Below, piece by piece: positions 47,514-60,931 of a stretch of 64,000 nucleotides of DNA. Source of the stretch: Datisca glomerata (Eukaryota; Streptophyta; Magnoliopsida; Cucurbitales; Datiscaceae). The stretch is taken from contig QANY01008651.1 in assembly GCA_003255025.1 (NCBI GenBank), positions 496,001 through 560,000 on the forward strand, written 5' to 3'. The notes beneath the pieces were generated by a model. The model had not been told where the DNA came from and did not search any database. It worked only from the letters and a program-made list of their open reading frames with translations. Position 1 is the first letter of the stretch; each line of letters begins with the position of its first letter. The position numbers were made by a program, and so were the translations under genes.

Positions 47514-50278
47514 TGTTGGGGGTTATGCTCTCGAAGCATGTAACATTTTGATATGAAATTTAAAGAGGATTATATTTTTCTTATAATTGTTATTTTAAAT
47601 TATTTTTGAATAATTTATATAAATATCTAGAAATTCCATATTCATTAATGAGACTATGATCTTATATTAGTACGAGAAAATTAAGATCATAGATAATGAA
47701 TAAAATTGCCAGCAACATATTAAAGTATGTAATCTTTAATGAATGGTTGCTAGTACGGTTCACTAAGCATTGTGAATGCGTGTGATCTAGACATGGATCA
47801 TTGATGTGGATAGACATCTTAGTGAAAATACTTTATATAATAAGATTATATACGACATGAACGATGTGAATTAATATCTTTATTAATGTGTCATTTATCA
47901 TAAAGATTTAATACACATCAATTCGATGATCATATGTAGATCAGTCTGAATCCTGACTAGCCATGAACTCCTATGCTTCTTTTGATTCAATCGTTAAGGC
48001 CTTTTTGTTAATCAGGCTAGTGACTTTGTTTTGAAGATTCAGTGATTTGGATGGCTGGGGACATGATCTTACAAGATTTGGAATCTAAGATTTTCTAACG
48101 GATCGTATATTGGTCCCCTTAAGTGTTAATTCTAGAATTGAATGATTATTGAACTCAAATTTATAATAAGATTATAAATTAGTGATTCACTAGTGGATTA
48201 ATAGTACTTAAGGATCAAAAGGTAATTAGAAGGGCAAAACGGTAATTTGTCTAATTCTAATTTACAAACCAATAATTGGAGGACATAACTACATGAACTG
48301 ATTATGTCAGTGGACTACATTAGAATACTCAGTAAATACATTCTGTAATCCTAAGAGCGCAATTTCATATTTATAGTGCAGTAATAATAGAATTAATAAT
48401 TAATATTATTTAATTAAAGAGTTTAATTAATAATTAGTTTTATTGGAGTTTAGGATTATAGGTTCATGGTCTCCAAGTCATCTTTATACTACGCTATCTA
48501 GGGTGTGAGTATTTCAGGACATGAGAAAATGACTGACTTATAAAAGAAATTTTTATTTTGGGGCAAATACGTAATTATCTGTGATTAATTAATTTAATTT
48601 TTTATATATTTAAATATAATTTTCGGAAATTATATATATAAATAATTATTTATTTTGTTACTTATCAATAATTGAGACAAAATATCTAATTTGTGTAATT
48701 AGATAATTAAATTATTATTAGATAATAACTTCAATAAACTAAATCTGTTATTTGTGAAATAACATATAAGTTAGTTAATAGAGATAATCAGATATGTTAA
48801 TTTTGAATTAACTGATATCTAAATAATTATCTGATTAAAATAAATATTAAACTCGCAGTCATTGTTGCATGTCAATCACTGATAGGGTATCAGAAATTGA
48901 CACGGATTATTGTGGTGCCACGTGGAGCTACTTTAGTGAATGTGCAACAATGTAGTGCCGTTTGGCAATGCAGTGGTCCACACTTGTAGTGGGCCCCATT
49001 GAAATTGATGATTTTATAATTAAATATTAATTTAGTTTATCTTTAAAAATTTGATACGCAATTATCTAAATTATATGCAGATATTATTCTAATGACCTAA
49101 GTTGTTGAAAGAAGATGAGAGAATTAATTGATCTGATCATTAGTTCGTCAATCAAGAGTTTAATTGAAAACATGATTGGTGTCAATAGATCTTCTTCTNA
49201 ATGGGACAAAAGATTTAATTTGAGAAATTAGATAATTAAATTATTATTAGATAATAATTCATATAAACTAAATCTGTTATTTGTGAAATAACATATAAGT
49301 TAGTAGGGATAATTAGATATGTTAATTTTAAATTAACTGATATCTATATAATTATCTTATTAAACTAAATATTTAATTTGCAGTCATTGCCACATGTCAA
49401 TTATTGATGGGGTATCGAAAATGGACATGGACTACTATGGTATCACGTGGCACTACAAATGTGAGAGTCCAACACTGTAGTGCGACATGACACTATAGTG
49501 GTGTCGTGAGGCACTGTGCTGGCTCAAGGCACACTGCAGTGCCATGTGGCACTTCAGTTGTGCACAAATAAAGTGGGTCCCACTGTAATTGATAATTTTA
49601 TAATTAAATATTATTTTAGTTATCCCTAAAAATCTGATATGCTACTATCTAGAATTTGTAAAGATATTTTTCGAATGACCTAAGTCGTTGAAAGAAGAGG
49701 AGAGAATTAGTTGATTAGATTATCAGTTCGTCAATCAAGAGTTGAATCGAGAACATGATTGGTGTCAAAGAGATTTTCTTCTGTGATTAAATGTCAATCA
49801 AGTCTCCAAAAGGAATAATCATCACGTTTTTTTAGAGAATTATCTCACAAAAATCATTCTCAGTAAATCTCTAGATCTCATGTATTGAGAACATCTAAAA
49901 GCAGAAAAAGTGCCTTGTAATATTCTACGTGTCCACACATGTCCTAATGCGTTGGGATTGACTTGGAAGATCTTGTTGTGGATCTCGGAGTCTACTGATC
50001 GTTGTAACGATTTCGTTAGAACGGAGGATCGATCGGTTTTTGCATGGACACTTGATATAGACTACAAAAGGTATATGATTCCTAACCTTGTATGTTGTAG
50101 ATTTAATATACAAATATATAATGGATCCTAACTGATTGAAAAAGAGTTTTTATTTGGATATCGTAGCATTGCGTAAGTTTTATTTTTTCTAAAAGACTCA
50201 ATTTTTATTAAAAGTTTAAAATTTTAAAAAGCCACGCGCCTCTACGCTTCCGCTGCGCACGCGCCGTGACGACCAACA
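47514..50278 (+). repeat. 5' LTR of element 2 with internal tandem duplication
   Basis: 2765 bases long. The excess over the ~2.1-2.2 kb of the 3' LTR (without its plastid insert) is explained by a duplication: about 48703-49198 is repeated, diverged, at about 49226-49785. The only ambiguous base of the window (49199) sits at that junction. Confidence 0.78.
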
Positions 50279-51115
50279 AGTGGTTTCAGTGCAGTCTTTA
50301 TATATTTGTATGTTAAATGTTGTGTGGGTTTTCTTTCCTATTCATATAATATAAGATATGTATGATGATGGTGGTTATGTTTTTCGATTGCATGGAAAAG
50401 AATGGATCATTAATTGTGTGGTGATTAGTGGGTTAGGTTTTGTTTTAATTTTTTCTAGATCTTGTGTAAGCCGAATTGAGGCGTAGGAGTTTTTATAATT
50501 TGATTTTGGATATTTCTGTAATTATTCCGAACGCGAGAAAATGAAGAACGCACGAGAGGAACGGCAGAAATTTACTGTTCACGTGAAAACGCTGTCCATC
50601 CGTGAAAATACTGTTCACGTCAAAAATTTACTGTTCCGGTGGAGGTGAATAGTCCCGATGGTACTGTACGGCGGTGGGACAGGCAGCAGTAGTGATGGGC
50701 GACGATCGGAGAGTCTAATTGTCGGTCAATTGTTGTCATGGTTTAGGAAAGTTTTCACTGAACCATGTAACCAGCTCTATCGCCTAACTGTTTCATTAAA
50801 ATCCTAACTCTTTTAATTATCAATTTAAATTTTGAAATTAATGTAAATTTAAAATGAATTATTGATTTTTTATTTTTTAAAAATTAAAAATTAATAGATT
50901 GATTGGCTTTGACCCAAGTTTGACCAAATCAAATAAAGTATTTATTTGACTAAGTCGAAGTCAACTATATTAAAATGGATAATTATAGAAATTATTTTAA
51001 TTAAGAAAAATAGTTTTTCTAATTAAAAAGGGTTTTGTTCAAAGCTTGAAGATTATGAAGATGGACATGAGGATGAGAATGTAATATTTGGGAAATATGT
51101 ATTCTTGAAGTCCGA

Positions 51116-51922
51116 GTAGTTCTGGCTTCCAATTATTGGTTCGTAAATTAGAACTGGTCAAAATTATCAATTTACCCTTCTAATTACCCTTCTAATTACC
51201 CTTTGATCCTTAAGTACCCTTAATCCAGTAGTGAATGGCTAATTTATAATGTTTTTATAAATTTGAGCCCAATAACCATTCAATTCCAGAATTAACACTT
51301 AAGAAAACTAATATACGATCTGTTAGGAAAGCTTAGATTCTAAATCTTGTAAGATCATGTCCCCAGTTATCCACATCACTTAATCTCCAAAATAAAAGTC
51401 ACTAGCCTTATTAACAAACAGACCTTAACCAGTGAATCAAAAGATCCAGTAGACATGCATAAGAGTTCATGACTACTTAGGATTCAGACTGATCTACATA
51501 TGATCATCGTGTTGATGTGCATTAAATCTTATGATAAACGACACGTTAATAAAGATATTAATTTACATCGGCCTATCATATATAATCTTGTTATATAAAG
51601 TCTATTCACTAAGATGTCTATCCACATCAATGATCTGAATCTAGATCACACGCATTCATAATGCTTAGTGAATCGTACTAGCAACCATTTATTAAAGAGT
51701 ACATACTTTAATATGTTGCTGACAATTTGATTCATTATCTATGATCTTAATCCTCTCGTACTAATACAAGATCATATTCTCATTAATAAATATTGAATTT
51801 TTAGATATTTCTATCAATTATTCAATAATAATTTGAAAGACCAATTATAAGAAAATTATAATCTTCTTTAAATTTCATATCAAAATGTCAATACACATGC
51901 TTTGATGGCATAACCCCCAACA
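51116..51922 (-). repeat. Inverted LTR fragment inside element 2
   Basis: The reverse complement of the first ~0.8 kb of the family LTR, ending at TAACCCCCAACA (51911-51922), the LTR start. It overlaps in content with the tail of the inverted LTR at 40810-42519. Confidence 0.8.
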
Positions 51923-51929
51923 ACATTTT

Positions 51930-53985
51930 GAACATAGTGTCTTCTAAGTTTGTAAGAAAGACATCTTTAGAGTTATGAAAATGACTTTAAACCCAGTTTG
52001 CGTCATTTTTATATATGAGGGTGTCCAACTCATGTTCTTATCCCCAAGATTAGAAAGTTAGATTCAATGTCTGAAGTGTGTATATTTTTTTGTTATGCTC
52101 CAAAGACTAGAGGTGGGCACTTTTATAGCCACAATGATCAAAATGTGTTTGTATCGACAAATGCCACCTTCCTTGAACATGACTATATTGAAAACTAGAA
52201 ATCTCAAAGCAAAGTAGTTCTTAAAGAATTAGTGTTTGATAAGATCGAACCACCTTCATCATCAAGTGATAAAAGATAAACCATATAAACCACTATTCTT
52301 GTTTATGAAACCCTAGTACAATGTCGTAGCGTGAGGGTTGTAAGACAGCCTATTCGCTATAAATTAGAGGCACTTGTCCTAGTGTCTGACACTGATAAGG
52401 ACGATCCATTAACCTTTAAAAAGGTGATGGATGATCCTGAGAATGAGAAATGGTAAGATGCCATGAACCAGAAAAAAGAATTGATGTATTTTAATTCCGT
52501 CTGAGTACTTGTAGATCCACCTGAAGATGTTAGGCCCTTTGGATGTAAATTGATCTTCAAGAAGAAAAGAGGTGCATATAAAAAAGTTGAGACTTTCAAG
52601 GTATGGCTGGTAGCCAAAGGCTATATACACAAAGGGACGGAGTCGATTATGAAGTGACATTCTCTCATGTTGCCATGCTAAAATCCATTCACATCATTTT
52701 GTCCATGGTTGCTAGTTTAGACTATGAAATATGGAAAATGGAGGTCAAGATAGCTTTTCTGAATGGTTCTCTTGAAGAAAGCATATATATGATACAACTA
52801 GAAGGGTTCGTGAAAAATGGGCAAGATCAGAAAGTTTGCAAGTTGCTTAAATATATTTATGGATTAAAACAAGCATCTAGATCTTAGAATTTTACCTTTG
52901 ATGGGATTGTTAAATCATATGACTTTGAGCAAAATGTTAACGAAGCGTGTGTTTATAAATACATCAAAGACAAGATAGTGATTTTCTTAGTTCTTTATGT
53001 TGACGATATTCTACTAATTGGGAATGATGTAAAAACTTTGTCAAATGTAAAGAAGTGGTTAGCTGAGAAATTCCTAATGAAAGATTTGAGAGAGGCGAGC
53101 TATGTTTTAGGCATCTAAATCCTAAAGGATATAAAGAACAAGCTCTTAGTACTTTCTCAAGCATCTTATATTGATAAGGTGCTGGAGAGATTCTCGATGG
53201 AGAATTCCAAGAAATGTCAAATACCGGCTAGACATGGAATTGTCATCTCTAAGGAACAATGTCCTAGGACACCTCAGGAGGAAGATGATATGAAAATGGT
53301 TGATTATGCTTCAGCTATTGGTAGTCTAATGTATGTTATGTTATGTACAAGACCGACATCTGTTATGTAGTGAGAATTGTCAGTCGTTATCCACCGAATC
53401 TAGGTTTGGAACATTAGATTGCAGTAACACATTCTCAAGTATATTAGGAGAACAAGAAATTATATGCTTGTTTATTCATGTGGAGACCTGAACCCCACTG
53501 GATATACTGATTCTGATTTTCAATCAGACAGAGATAGTAAAAAATCAACGTCTGGATCAGTATTCACCATGGGTGGAGGAGCTGTAGTCTGGAGAACTAT
53601 AAAATAATTCAGCATTGTAGATTTCTCTATGGAAGCCGAATATATAATGACTTGTGAAGCTACGAAAAAAGCGATATGACTCAGAAAGTTCTATACTGAT
53701 CTAAAAGTAGTTTCAGATATGGACACACCATTGATCTTATACTGAAAACAGTGGGACAGTAGGTAATTTCAAAGAATCGATGAGTCACAAGAGGGGCAAG
53801 CACATAAAGATGACATATCATCTTGTACGAGAGATCGTGCATTAAGGGGATGTGATTGTTATGAAGATAACGTCAGATGAGAACCTGGCTGATTCTTTTA
53901 CCAAGACACTTCCTACAAAGTAATTTGAAGTTCACCTGTGTAACATGGGGTTGAGAGAGAAGTCACATTTTCTTTAGGGCAAGTG
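51930..53985 (+). pseudogene. copia pol remnant of element 2 (integrase end, RT, RNase H)
   Basis: Frames change often. 52010-52200 is the integrase C-terminal part (LRKLDSMSEVCIFL, then TRGGHFYSHND). 52380-52600 is the linker and start of RT. 52603-52887 is RT (KMEVKIAFLNGSLEE, KYIYGLKQASRS). 52990-53020 carries the catalytic VDD box (LYVDDILLIG-like). 53179-53370 and 53500-53930 hold the connection and RNase H with ADSFTKTLP near 53890. Many stops; dead. Confidence 0.85.
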
Positions 53986-54140
53986 GGGGATTGTTGGGGG
54001 TTATGCCCTCAAAGCATGTGTATTGACATTATAATATTGACATTATATAGTGAAGTGATACTCAGGGTTCTCACAAAAGAGAATTTTTTTTAATTAAATT
54101 CTAAATAGTTGTCCTAGTTCATGATCTGAACGAGTCGCAC

Positions 54141-54233
54141 ATACACCCTAGTACATGTTCCTCGACGCTGAGGGCATCCCCGAAGGGCGGGTGATTTTGT
54201 GACATTTCTAATAAGTTTTTTAATAGTTGGCAT
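54141..54233 (-). pseudogene. rps12: rps12 5' exon (plastid origin), 7 codons deleted
   Basis: On the minus strand ATG at 54233 reads [20 protein letters not shown] then [11 protein letters not shown], 31 codons where plastid rps12 exon 1 normally has 38. The missing part lies between two IRN-coding copies, as expected for a deletion between short direct repeats. Downstream, GTGCGACTCG (54140 and below) is the typical start of the group II intron. Only exon 1 is present. Confidence 0.88.
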
Positions 54234-54342
54234 GTTGAATCGTATACAATTCTTTTCCTGATAGCGGGTCACATGTATAGGACGAACTGGGGCATTGGTC
54301 TAAGCCTTCTAATTCTTTAAGAGGTTTATCTAAAAGATTACC

Positions 54343-54778
<436 letters not shown>

Positions 54779-54921
54779 TAGGAGTTGCTAAGAGTCAAAT
54801 TCGGGAAAAAGAACCGATTGTATGGGATTACCGACAAAAACTCGTGCTCGGAAAAAAAAAAGATATATATATTTCTTTTCGAACATGGGTTTTTCTAGTC
54901 CAAGTGTATCTTGTTTTTACT

Positions 54922-55230
54922 ACGAATAATTTTCCTTGGTTAAAAATAGTTGTAGTTTTGCCAATATTCGCGGGTTCCTTACTTTTCTTTCTCCCTCATA
55001 GAGGAAATAAGGTAATTAGATGGTATGCTATTTGTATATGTGTAATAGAACTTCTTCTAACAACCTATGTATTCTGTTATCATTTTGAATTAGACGATCC
55101 ATTAATCCAACTGACAGAAGATTATAAATGGATCCATTTTTTGGATTTTTACTAGAGATTGGGAATAGATGGACTTTCTATAGGACCCATTTTACTGACG
55201 GGTTGTATCACCACTTTAGCAACTTTAGCG
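54922..55230 (+). pseudogene. ndhD: ndhD 5' fragment (NADH dehydrogenase-like subunit 4), plastid origin
   Basis: Starts at the unedited ACG codon (54922) that plastid ndhD commonly uses as an RNA-edited start: [12 protein letters not shown], then [34 protein letters not shown] and [20 protein letters not shown] stop (55153-55155) stands where the conserved Trp of HWRLG is expected. It breaks off after TTLATLA at the LTR junction. The preserved ACG points to DNA-level rather than cDNA-level transfer. Confidence 0.9.
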
Positions 55231-57202
55231 AAGTATTCATTAATCAAACTATGATCTTGTATTAGTACGAGGGGATTAAGATCATATACAATGAATAAAA
55301 TTGTCAGTAACATATTAAAGTATGGAATCTTTAATGAATGATTGCTAGTACGGTTCACTAAGCATTATGAATGCATGCGATCTAGATCCAGATCATTGAT
55401 TTGGATAGACATCTTAGTAAATGTACTTTATATAATAAGATTATATATGACATGGTCGATGTGAATTAATATCTTTATTAACTTACTGCTTATCATAAAA
55501 ATTTAATACACATCAATCTGATGACGTATGTAAATTAGTCTGAATCCTGAGTAGTCATGAGATCCTATACAAATGTGCTGGATCGTTTGATTCACTCGTT
55601 AAATTTTGTTTGTAAAACATGTTAATGACTTTTGTTTTAGAGATTCAGTGATCTAGATGGGTGGGAACATGATCTTATAAGATTTGGAATCCAAGCTTTT
55701 CTAACGGATCGTATATTGGTTCCCTTAATTGTTAATTCTGTAACTGAATTGTTATTTAATACGATTATAAATTAGTCATTCACTAGTAAAATAATGGTAC
55801 TTAAGGATCAAGAGCTAATTAGAAGGGTAAAATGGTAGTTTTAATCATCTCTAATTTACGAACCAATAATTGGAGGACAGAACTATCTGAAATGATTATT
55901 ATATCAATGGATTACACGAGAATACTCTGTAAATATTTTCTATAACCTCTATAAGTGCAATTCCATATTTATAGTGGAGTAATAATGGAATTAATAAATA
56001 AGATTATTTAATTAAATAATTTAATTAATAATCTGGTTTATTGGAGCTTAGGATTATATGTTCATAGCCTCCAAATCACCTTTGTAAGAAAAGGACTAAC
56101 TTACAACATGAATTTTTATTCTGGGGCAAGTATAAAATTATGACATAATTATGTATGATTAATTAATTAAGAATTAATTAACTAAATTATTTATATTAAT
56201 TTTTGAAAATTATATATAAAAGTTATATCGATTAACGTTTTAATTATTGATAAGTGAAACAGTATATATAATTTGTGAAATAAGATAATCTTCAATTATT
56301 ATTAGATATTAATTCAAAGTTTGAATCAACTAAATCTATTATTTGTGAACAAACAGATAAGCTAGTTGATAAGGATAATTTGATAAGTTAATTTTGAATT
56401 AAGTGATATGTGGATATTTATCTGATTAAAATAAATATTTAATTTGCAGTAATTGTCATGTGTCAATCAATGATTGGAAATTAGAGATTGACATGAACTA
56501 CTGTACTATCACATGGCTGTGTGCCACTGCAGTTGTACACAAATTGTAGTGAGTCACACTGTAATGGTAATTTTAAAATTAAATATTATTTTCAGTTTAT
56601 TTTTAAAAATATGATGAGCCTAGATATTATATATAATTAATCTAATGGCCTCACGGTTGGTATCATCAGTTGAAACTGTTGGTCAAAGTGTTGAGAACAC
56701 AATTGCTATCAGGGTAAACTTACTCTGTGTTTAAAGGTTAATCAAAAACTCTGAAGGAATAATCATTGTATTCTCTCAGACGATTGTCTCACTAAATTAA
56801 TCATTCTTAGTAAATCTCTAAATCTCATGTGTATATTTAGAGACAAAAAAGTGTCTTTGAATTATTCTACGTGTCCACACACGTCCTAGTATATTTGGGG
56901 ATTGACTTGAAAGATCTTAGTGTGGATCTTGAAGTCCGTTATTTATGGAAATGCATATTCGTTGGTTTGTGATGACGCTTGATATAGATTACAAGAGGTA
57001 TATGATTTCTATCCATGTATGTCTTAGATTCAATATATAAATATATAACGGTTCCTGATTGAAAATATTTTTTCAATAAAAGTTTTGATTTTGGAAACCG
57101 TTGCGTTGCGTCGCATTTATTTTCTTTTATCGAAAATGATTCATTTTTAATAAATTTTTAAAAGCCACACGTTGCCGTTGCTCAAGCGCCGTATTTCCAA
57201 CA

Positions 57203-58650
57203 TATATTAGTATGTATAATATGCTCGAACTCCTATTGGCATCCTTTTGAGACTTGTGAGTCTGGTTTTCTTTAATATAGTCCACACTGTCTCAAAATCT
57301 GTAAAATCTAGAGTACTAAGTATTCCGTCATTTACCAATCTTTTAAATCCATGTATGGACAGGGTGTCATAATCCCCAGTGCCATAACATAAAGGAATCC
57401 TCAGTGATATTACATCGCTCAATGCCAGTGTGAACATACATTGAACTATTGTAGCATTGTCTTTCTAATTAATATGATAAAGGCCATCAGACAAAATAAT
57501 ATTCCCAACACAATCGAAATTATAAAATAAGCTGAATGATGTGTTTGAAAAATAAAGTAAAATCCTAACGTACAAGTCTGAGAACTAAAATCACGTTTCT
57601 TGAAAAACTTGGAACATAGAAGGTCCTATCTAATCGTAAAATAAAGTCACTACTTAATGTTAAAAAATGTTCCTATAGCCTCCACATGTGAACCCATCTT
57701 GTTTTCGGATAAGATTCTTTGCTCATTTCCACTGGCTTCCTTAGGTTTTACATAACCTATAAGGAGTTTATAATATGGATTATAGAACTAAAGTCAATCC
57801 ACCAGGTGTTAATGTTAATATTAACCATATTAGATTCATAACAAACAAATTGAGATTGGATTACTTTGTCCTCAAGCCACTTCTTAATTTTGGCACATTA
57901 TTTCTTCATGTGTCTTTTTTATACAGAAGAAACATTTGGCCTCTTCCTTGCTATCATCTTAAGGTGATGTTTTACCTTTCCCCTTCTGATTGGCTTGAGC
58001 CTCCCTCTTCCTACGAGTTGTAATCAACATTGCACTTTCACCTAGCCCCATCATCAGTTCTCCCTTCTTCTTGAACACGCGTGATCATTAATTCATCGAT
58101 TAACCATTTGTCCTTATGTGTGTTGTACGAGATCTTGAAAGGCTCGTACTATTATGGGATAATGTTAAGGATATAATGCACCAAGAAGGTTTCAGACATC
58201 TCAACCTCAAGCTCTTGAGCTAAGCCGTAATGTCCCTCATCGGCATGAGATGCTCACACACACCTTTGACGCTAGTGAGCCTTAGATAAACGAACTTCGC
58301 AATTAGAGTGTTTGCTAAAGCCTTTTCTGAAGTGACAAATTGGTAATTAATGGCCTTAAGTAAGCCGCAGACATTTTCATGTTGATCCACTGAACCACGA
58401 TTATCAGCATATATTTTGGTCTTAATGAACATCACGCTTAGACAATTGAATCTCTCCCATCGTTCATAAAGCACAATGTTTGCTAAAGAGCTGGTAGTAG
58501 TGATTGTCGGTGGTTCATCCTTCCTAATTGCATAATCAATGTCTATCCATCCCAGGTGAATGCGAACTCTCTCCTTCCATACGTTATAGTTAACCCCTTT
58601 CAATTCGCGAATGTCCCAGCAAACATTAAAAAAATTTACAAGTTGTGAAG
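57203..58650 (-). mobile_element. Copia relic 3, gag region, minus strand
   Basis: 58603 down to 58220 is a copia gag N-terminus (MKGVNYNVWKERVRIHLGW, KDEPPTITTTSS, ERWERFNCLSVMFIK). ~58080-57780 holds decayed gag tail. 57437-57207 is the gag-pre-integrase region (RLVNDGILSTLDFTDFE). It is cut at 57202 by the LTR of element 2, and the rest of pol is not found on the other side. A distinct copia family from elements 1 and 2. Confidence 0.75.
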
Positions 58651-59954
58651 CTGCATTTAAGATTACATGCTCATATTAAACTGAGGCCTAATTGAAATTC
58701 ATGTTTTTATCAAAGTAAATCAAGCTTAAAATGAATCGAACAACTAAAATTGCATGTGACCTATCATCAAGAGTATCATAATTATGAGTGTATTTTATAA
58801 GTATTATTTCATATTTTCTGTCTTTGATTAAACTTTATGATAACGATATCAAATTATCACTTAATTCATAATTCCTCTTTTTTTGTCAAGATATGATTCC
58901 TGTTGGTTAAGTTATGAATAATTTGATATTCTATCCTAAATAATTATTCATATATGAAAAAAAACTTCCTCTTGGATAAAATTTATTTATATCGAATTAA
59001 ATTGATGTCTAAACTTACTTAAGTGATCTTAAAACTATAATATATAATTTCATCTAATTAAAGATGTTGTGAATTTTCTCTAATTAAATAAAATCATATA
59101 AACCACTTAGAAAATATTGTTTCCTTTTATGCTAAAAACTTCTAAAGTTTTATGAGAATATTTCTATATTTCATAATTAAACTACCATTAATTGTATATT
59201 ATGCTAATTTATGCAGTTAATTATTCTAATAATAAAACTTAATTTACATATTTAAACATAATATTATGTAAAACAATATTTTCAAGCACAAACGATTAAC
59301 TTAATAGGAGAACAGTACTAACATCTTATTATTATGCATAATCACTCCCACAATTTCAATCATAAATATTGCAAAATTTTGAAAACTATATATCATGTAC
59401 ATTACCTAATTTCATGCTACCATATAAACTTATTCCGAAATTGCATGTATTAATTTTGAACATAAATAATCAATTAACGTAATACTTAATGACCATAATC
59501 AATCAATGTGCATAATTTCATTCATCCTAAAATCACATATATTATTCATAAACATAAAAAATAAACATATGCAAGCAAAGTAAAATAATGCTTAAAAATT
59601 AAATTCTGCAAAATCGCTTAAAAATTTAATTCAAATGTATAAAAAACTGTTAATTTCAAAATTTTACGATGATGCATTTCTTTCCAAAATTGCGGGGAAT
59701 GCAATAGCATTTTCTATAATTTTGTTCATCTTCAAAAGTAATGGCATTCCTATAAATTTCTTAAAAAAATGGATAGATGACACTTCTGTAAATTCGGCAA
59801 TCTTCAAAAGAGTGGTTGATATGTAAATCATGTCATCTTCAACCTCCATCTAAGTAAAACAAACCCGGTTTAGACCCGCAAAACCCAACACCAAAACCTG
59901 GCTGATTTAATTTTATTGATGGGTTAATAAAATAGTTAATTGATTAGTGCGTAA

Positions 59955-59958
<4 letters not shown>
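58651..59958. other. AT-rich spacer
   Basis: Very AT-rich, with no recognised gene or repeat structure. The open frame at 59635-59826 looks fortuitous. Confidence 0.5.

Positions 59959-59995
<37 letters not shown>
59959..59995. repeat. (AT)n microsatellite
   Basis: About 18 uninterrupted AT units, likely length-variable. Confidence 0.95.
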
Positions 59996-59997
<2 letters not shown>

Positions 59998-60689
59998 ACA
60001 TAATGTGTATTAGAATCTATAAATAATTATTGACAACAAAATTAAAAGTTGATAAAAAAGAAACTATAAATAATAAATAATTATATTACTTTAATATAAT
60101 TTATATAACTTTCTCACGCAACTTTACTCAAATATCTTACATACCAAACAAGAAAATCATATTTTTCAATAACTTTTTTCACTTAACCATGCGTTACCAA
60201 ACATGGTAATTTTAATATATTGTCATCTAACTTTACCACTTAAATTTTCCCAGCAACTTAACACATTTTTACTTAACCCGTACCAAAGGGCCCCTATAGG
60301 ATCAGAAATGTATACCTCGTTCACACCCTGCTTGTTGCGTACTTGAACTAACAAGGAACCACGAGGCCTAACACTTGTCACCATATAATCTTATTAGGTT
60401 TGCTAAACTTTCACTCTACATATGACACAAAAGTATTCACTTCATTAGATTTGTTCCCTCTTACCCCATTCTCATATATGTACATTTATACAATATTTTC
60501 CTTTCAAAACTTGTACTTGTCCATGTTTTGACCCAGACTACTAGCCCATTTGATCAAAACATGTTCAAAGTATTGGGAGGTTCTATGATATTAACCATGT
60601 AATTATAATAATTCAATCCTTTAGTTTTTTAAGTAACCTAAAATTGGTAATTCAAAATTCAAAAATCATTTTATTTATTTATTAATTAG
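59996..60689. other. Spacer with a possible MITE end
   Basis: GGGGCCCTTTGGTACGGGTT on the minus strand (about 60276-60295) looks like the terminal repeat of a plant MITE or hAT element, but the partner end was not found. Confidence 0.35.
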
Positions 60690-60698
60690 GATAAATGA

Positions 60699-60922
60699 AT
60701 TTTTTTGTTAGTCTCGGGTCTCTGGAGTGTAGTTCTCCTACTAATCCTAAGGGTGCACAAGCCATAGGCAAGGAGTTTCCCAAAAGTGCACCCCGGTTAA
60801 TTCAGGGGGATAAATCCTAAGTCCGGTGGCAATGAAATTGCAGCGCCTCAGTTCGAACCCGTGACCTAGGGGGAGTAAACCCTCAAGCCCACGGTGACCA
60901 ATTGAGTTACACCATCGTAGTT
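60699..60922 (-). mobile_element. tRNA-derived SINE (224 bp)
   Basis: On the minus strand the 5' end carries Pol III promoter boxes: box A-like TGGTGTAACTCAATTGG and, ~35 bases on, box B-like GGGTTCGAACT. A tRNA-unrelated body follows, ending in an A-rich tail (CTAACAAAAAAAT). Perfect 9-bp target duplications GATAAATGA flank it at 60690-60698 and 60923-60931. The body opens a long frame on the minus strand, which is incidental. Confidence 0.85.
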
Positions 60923-60931
60923 GATAAATGA

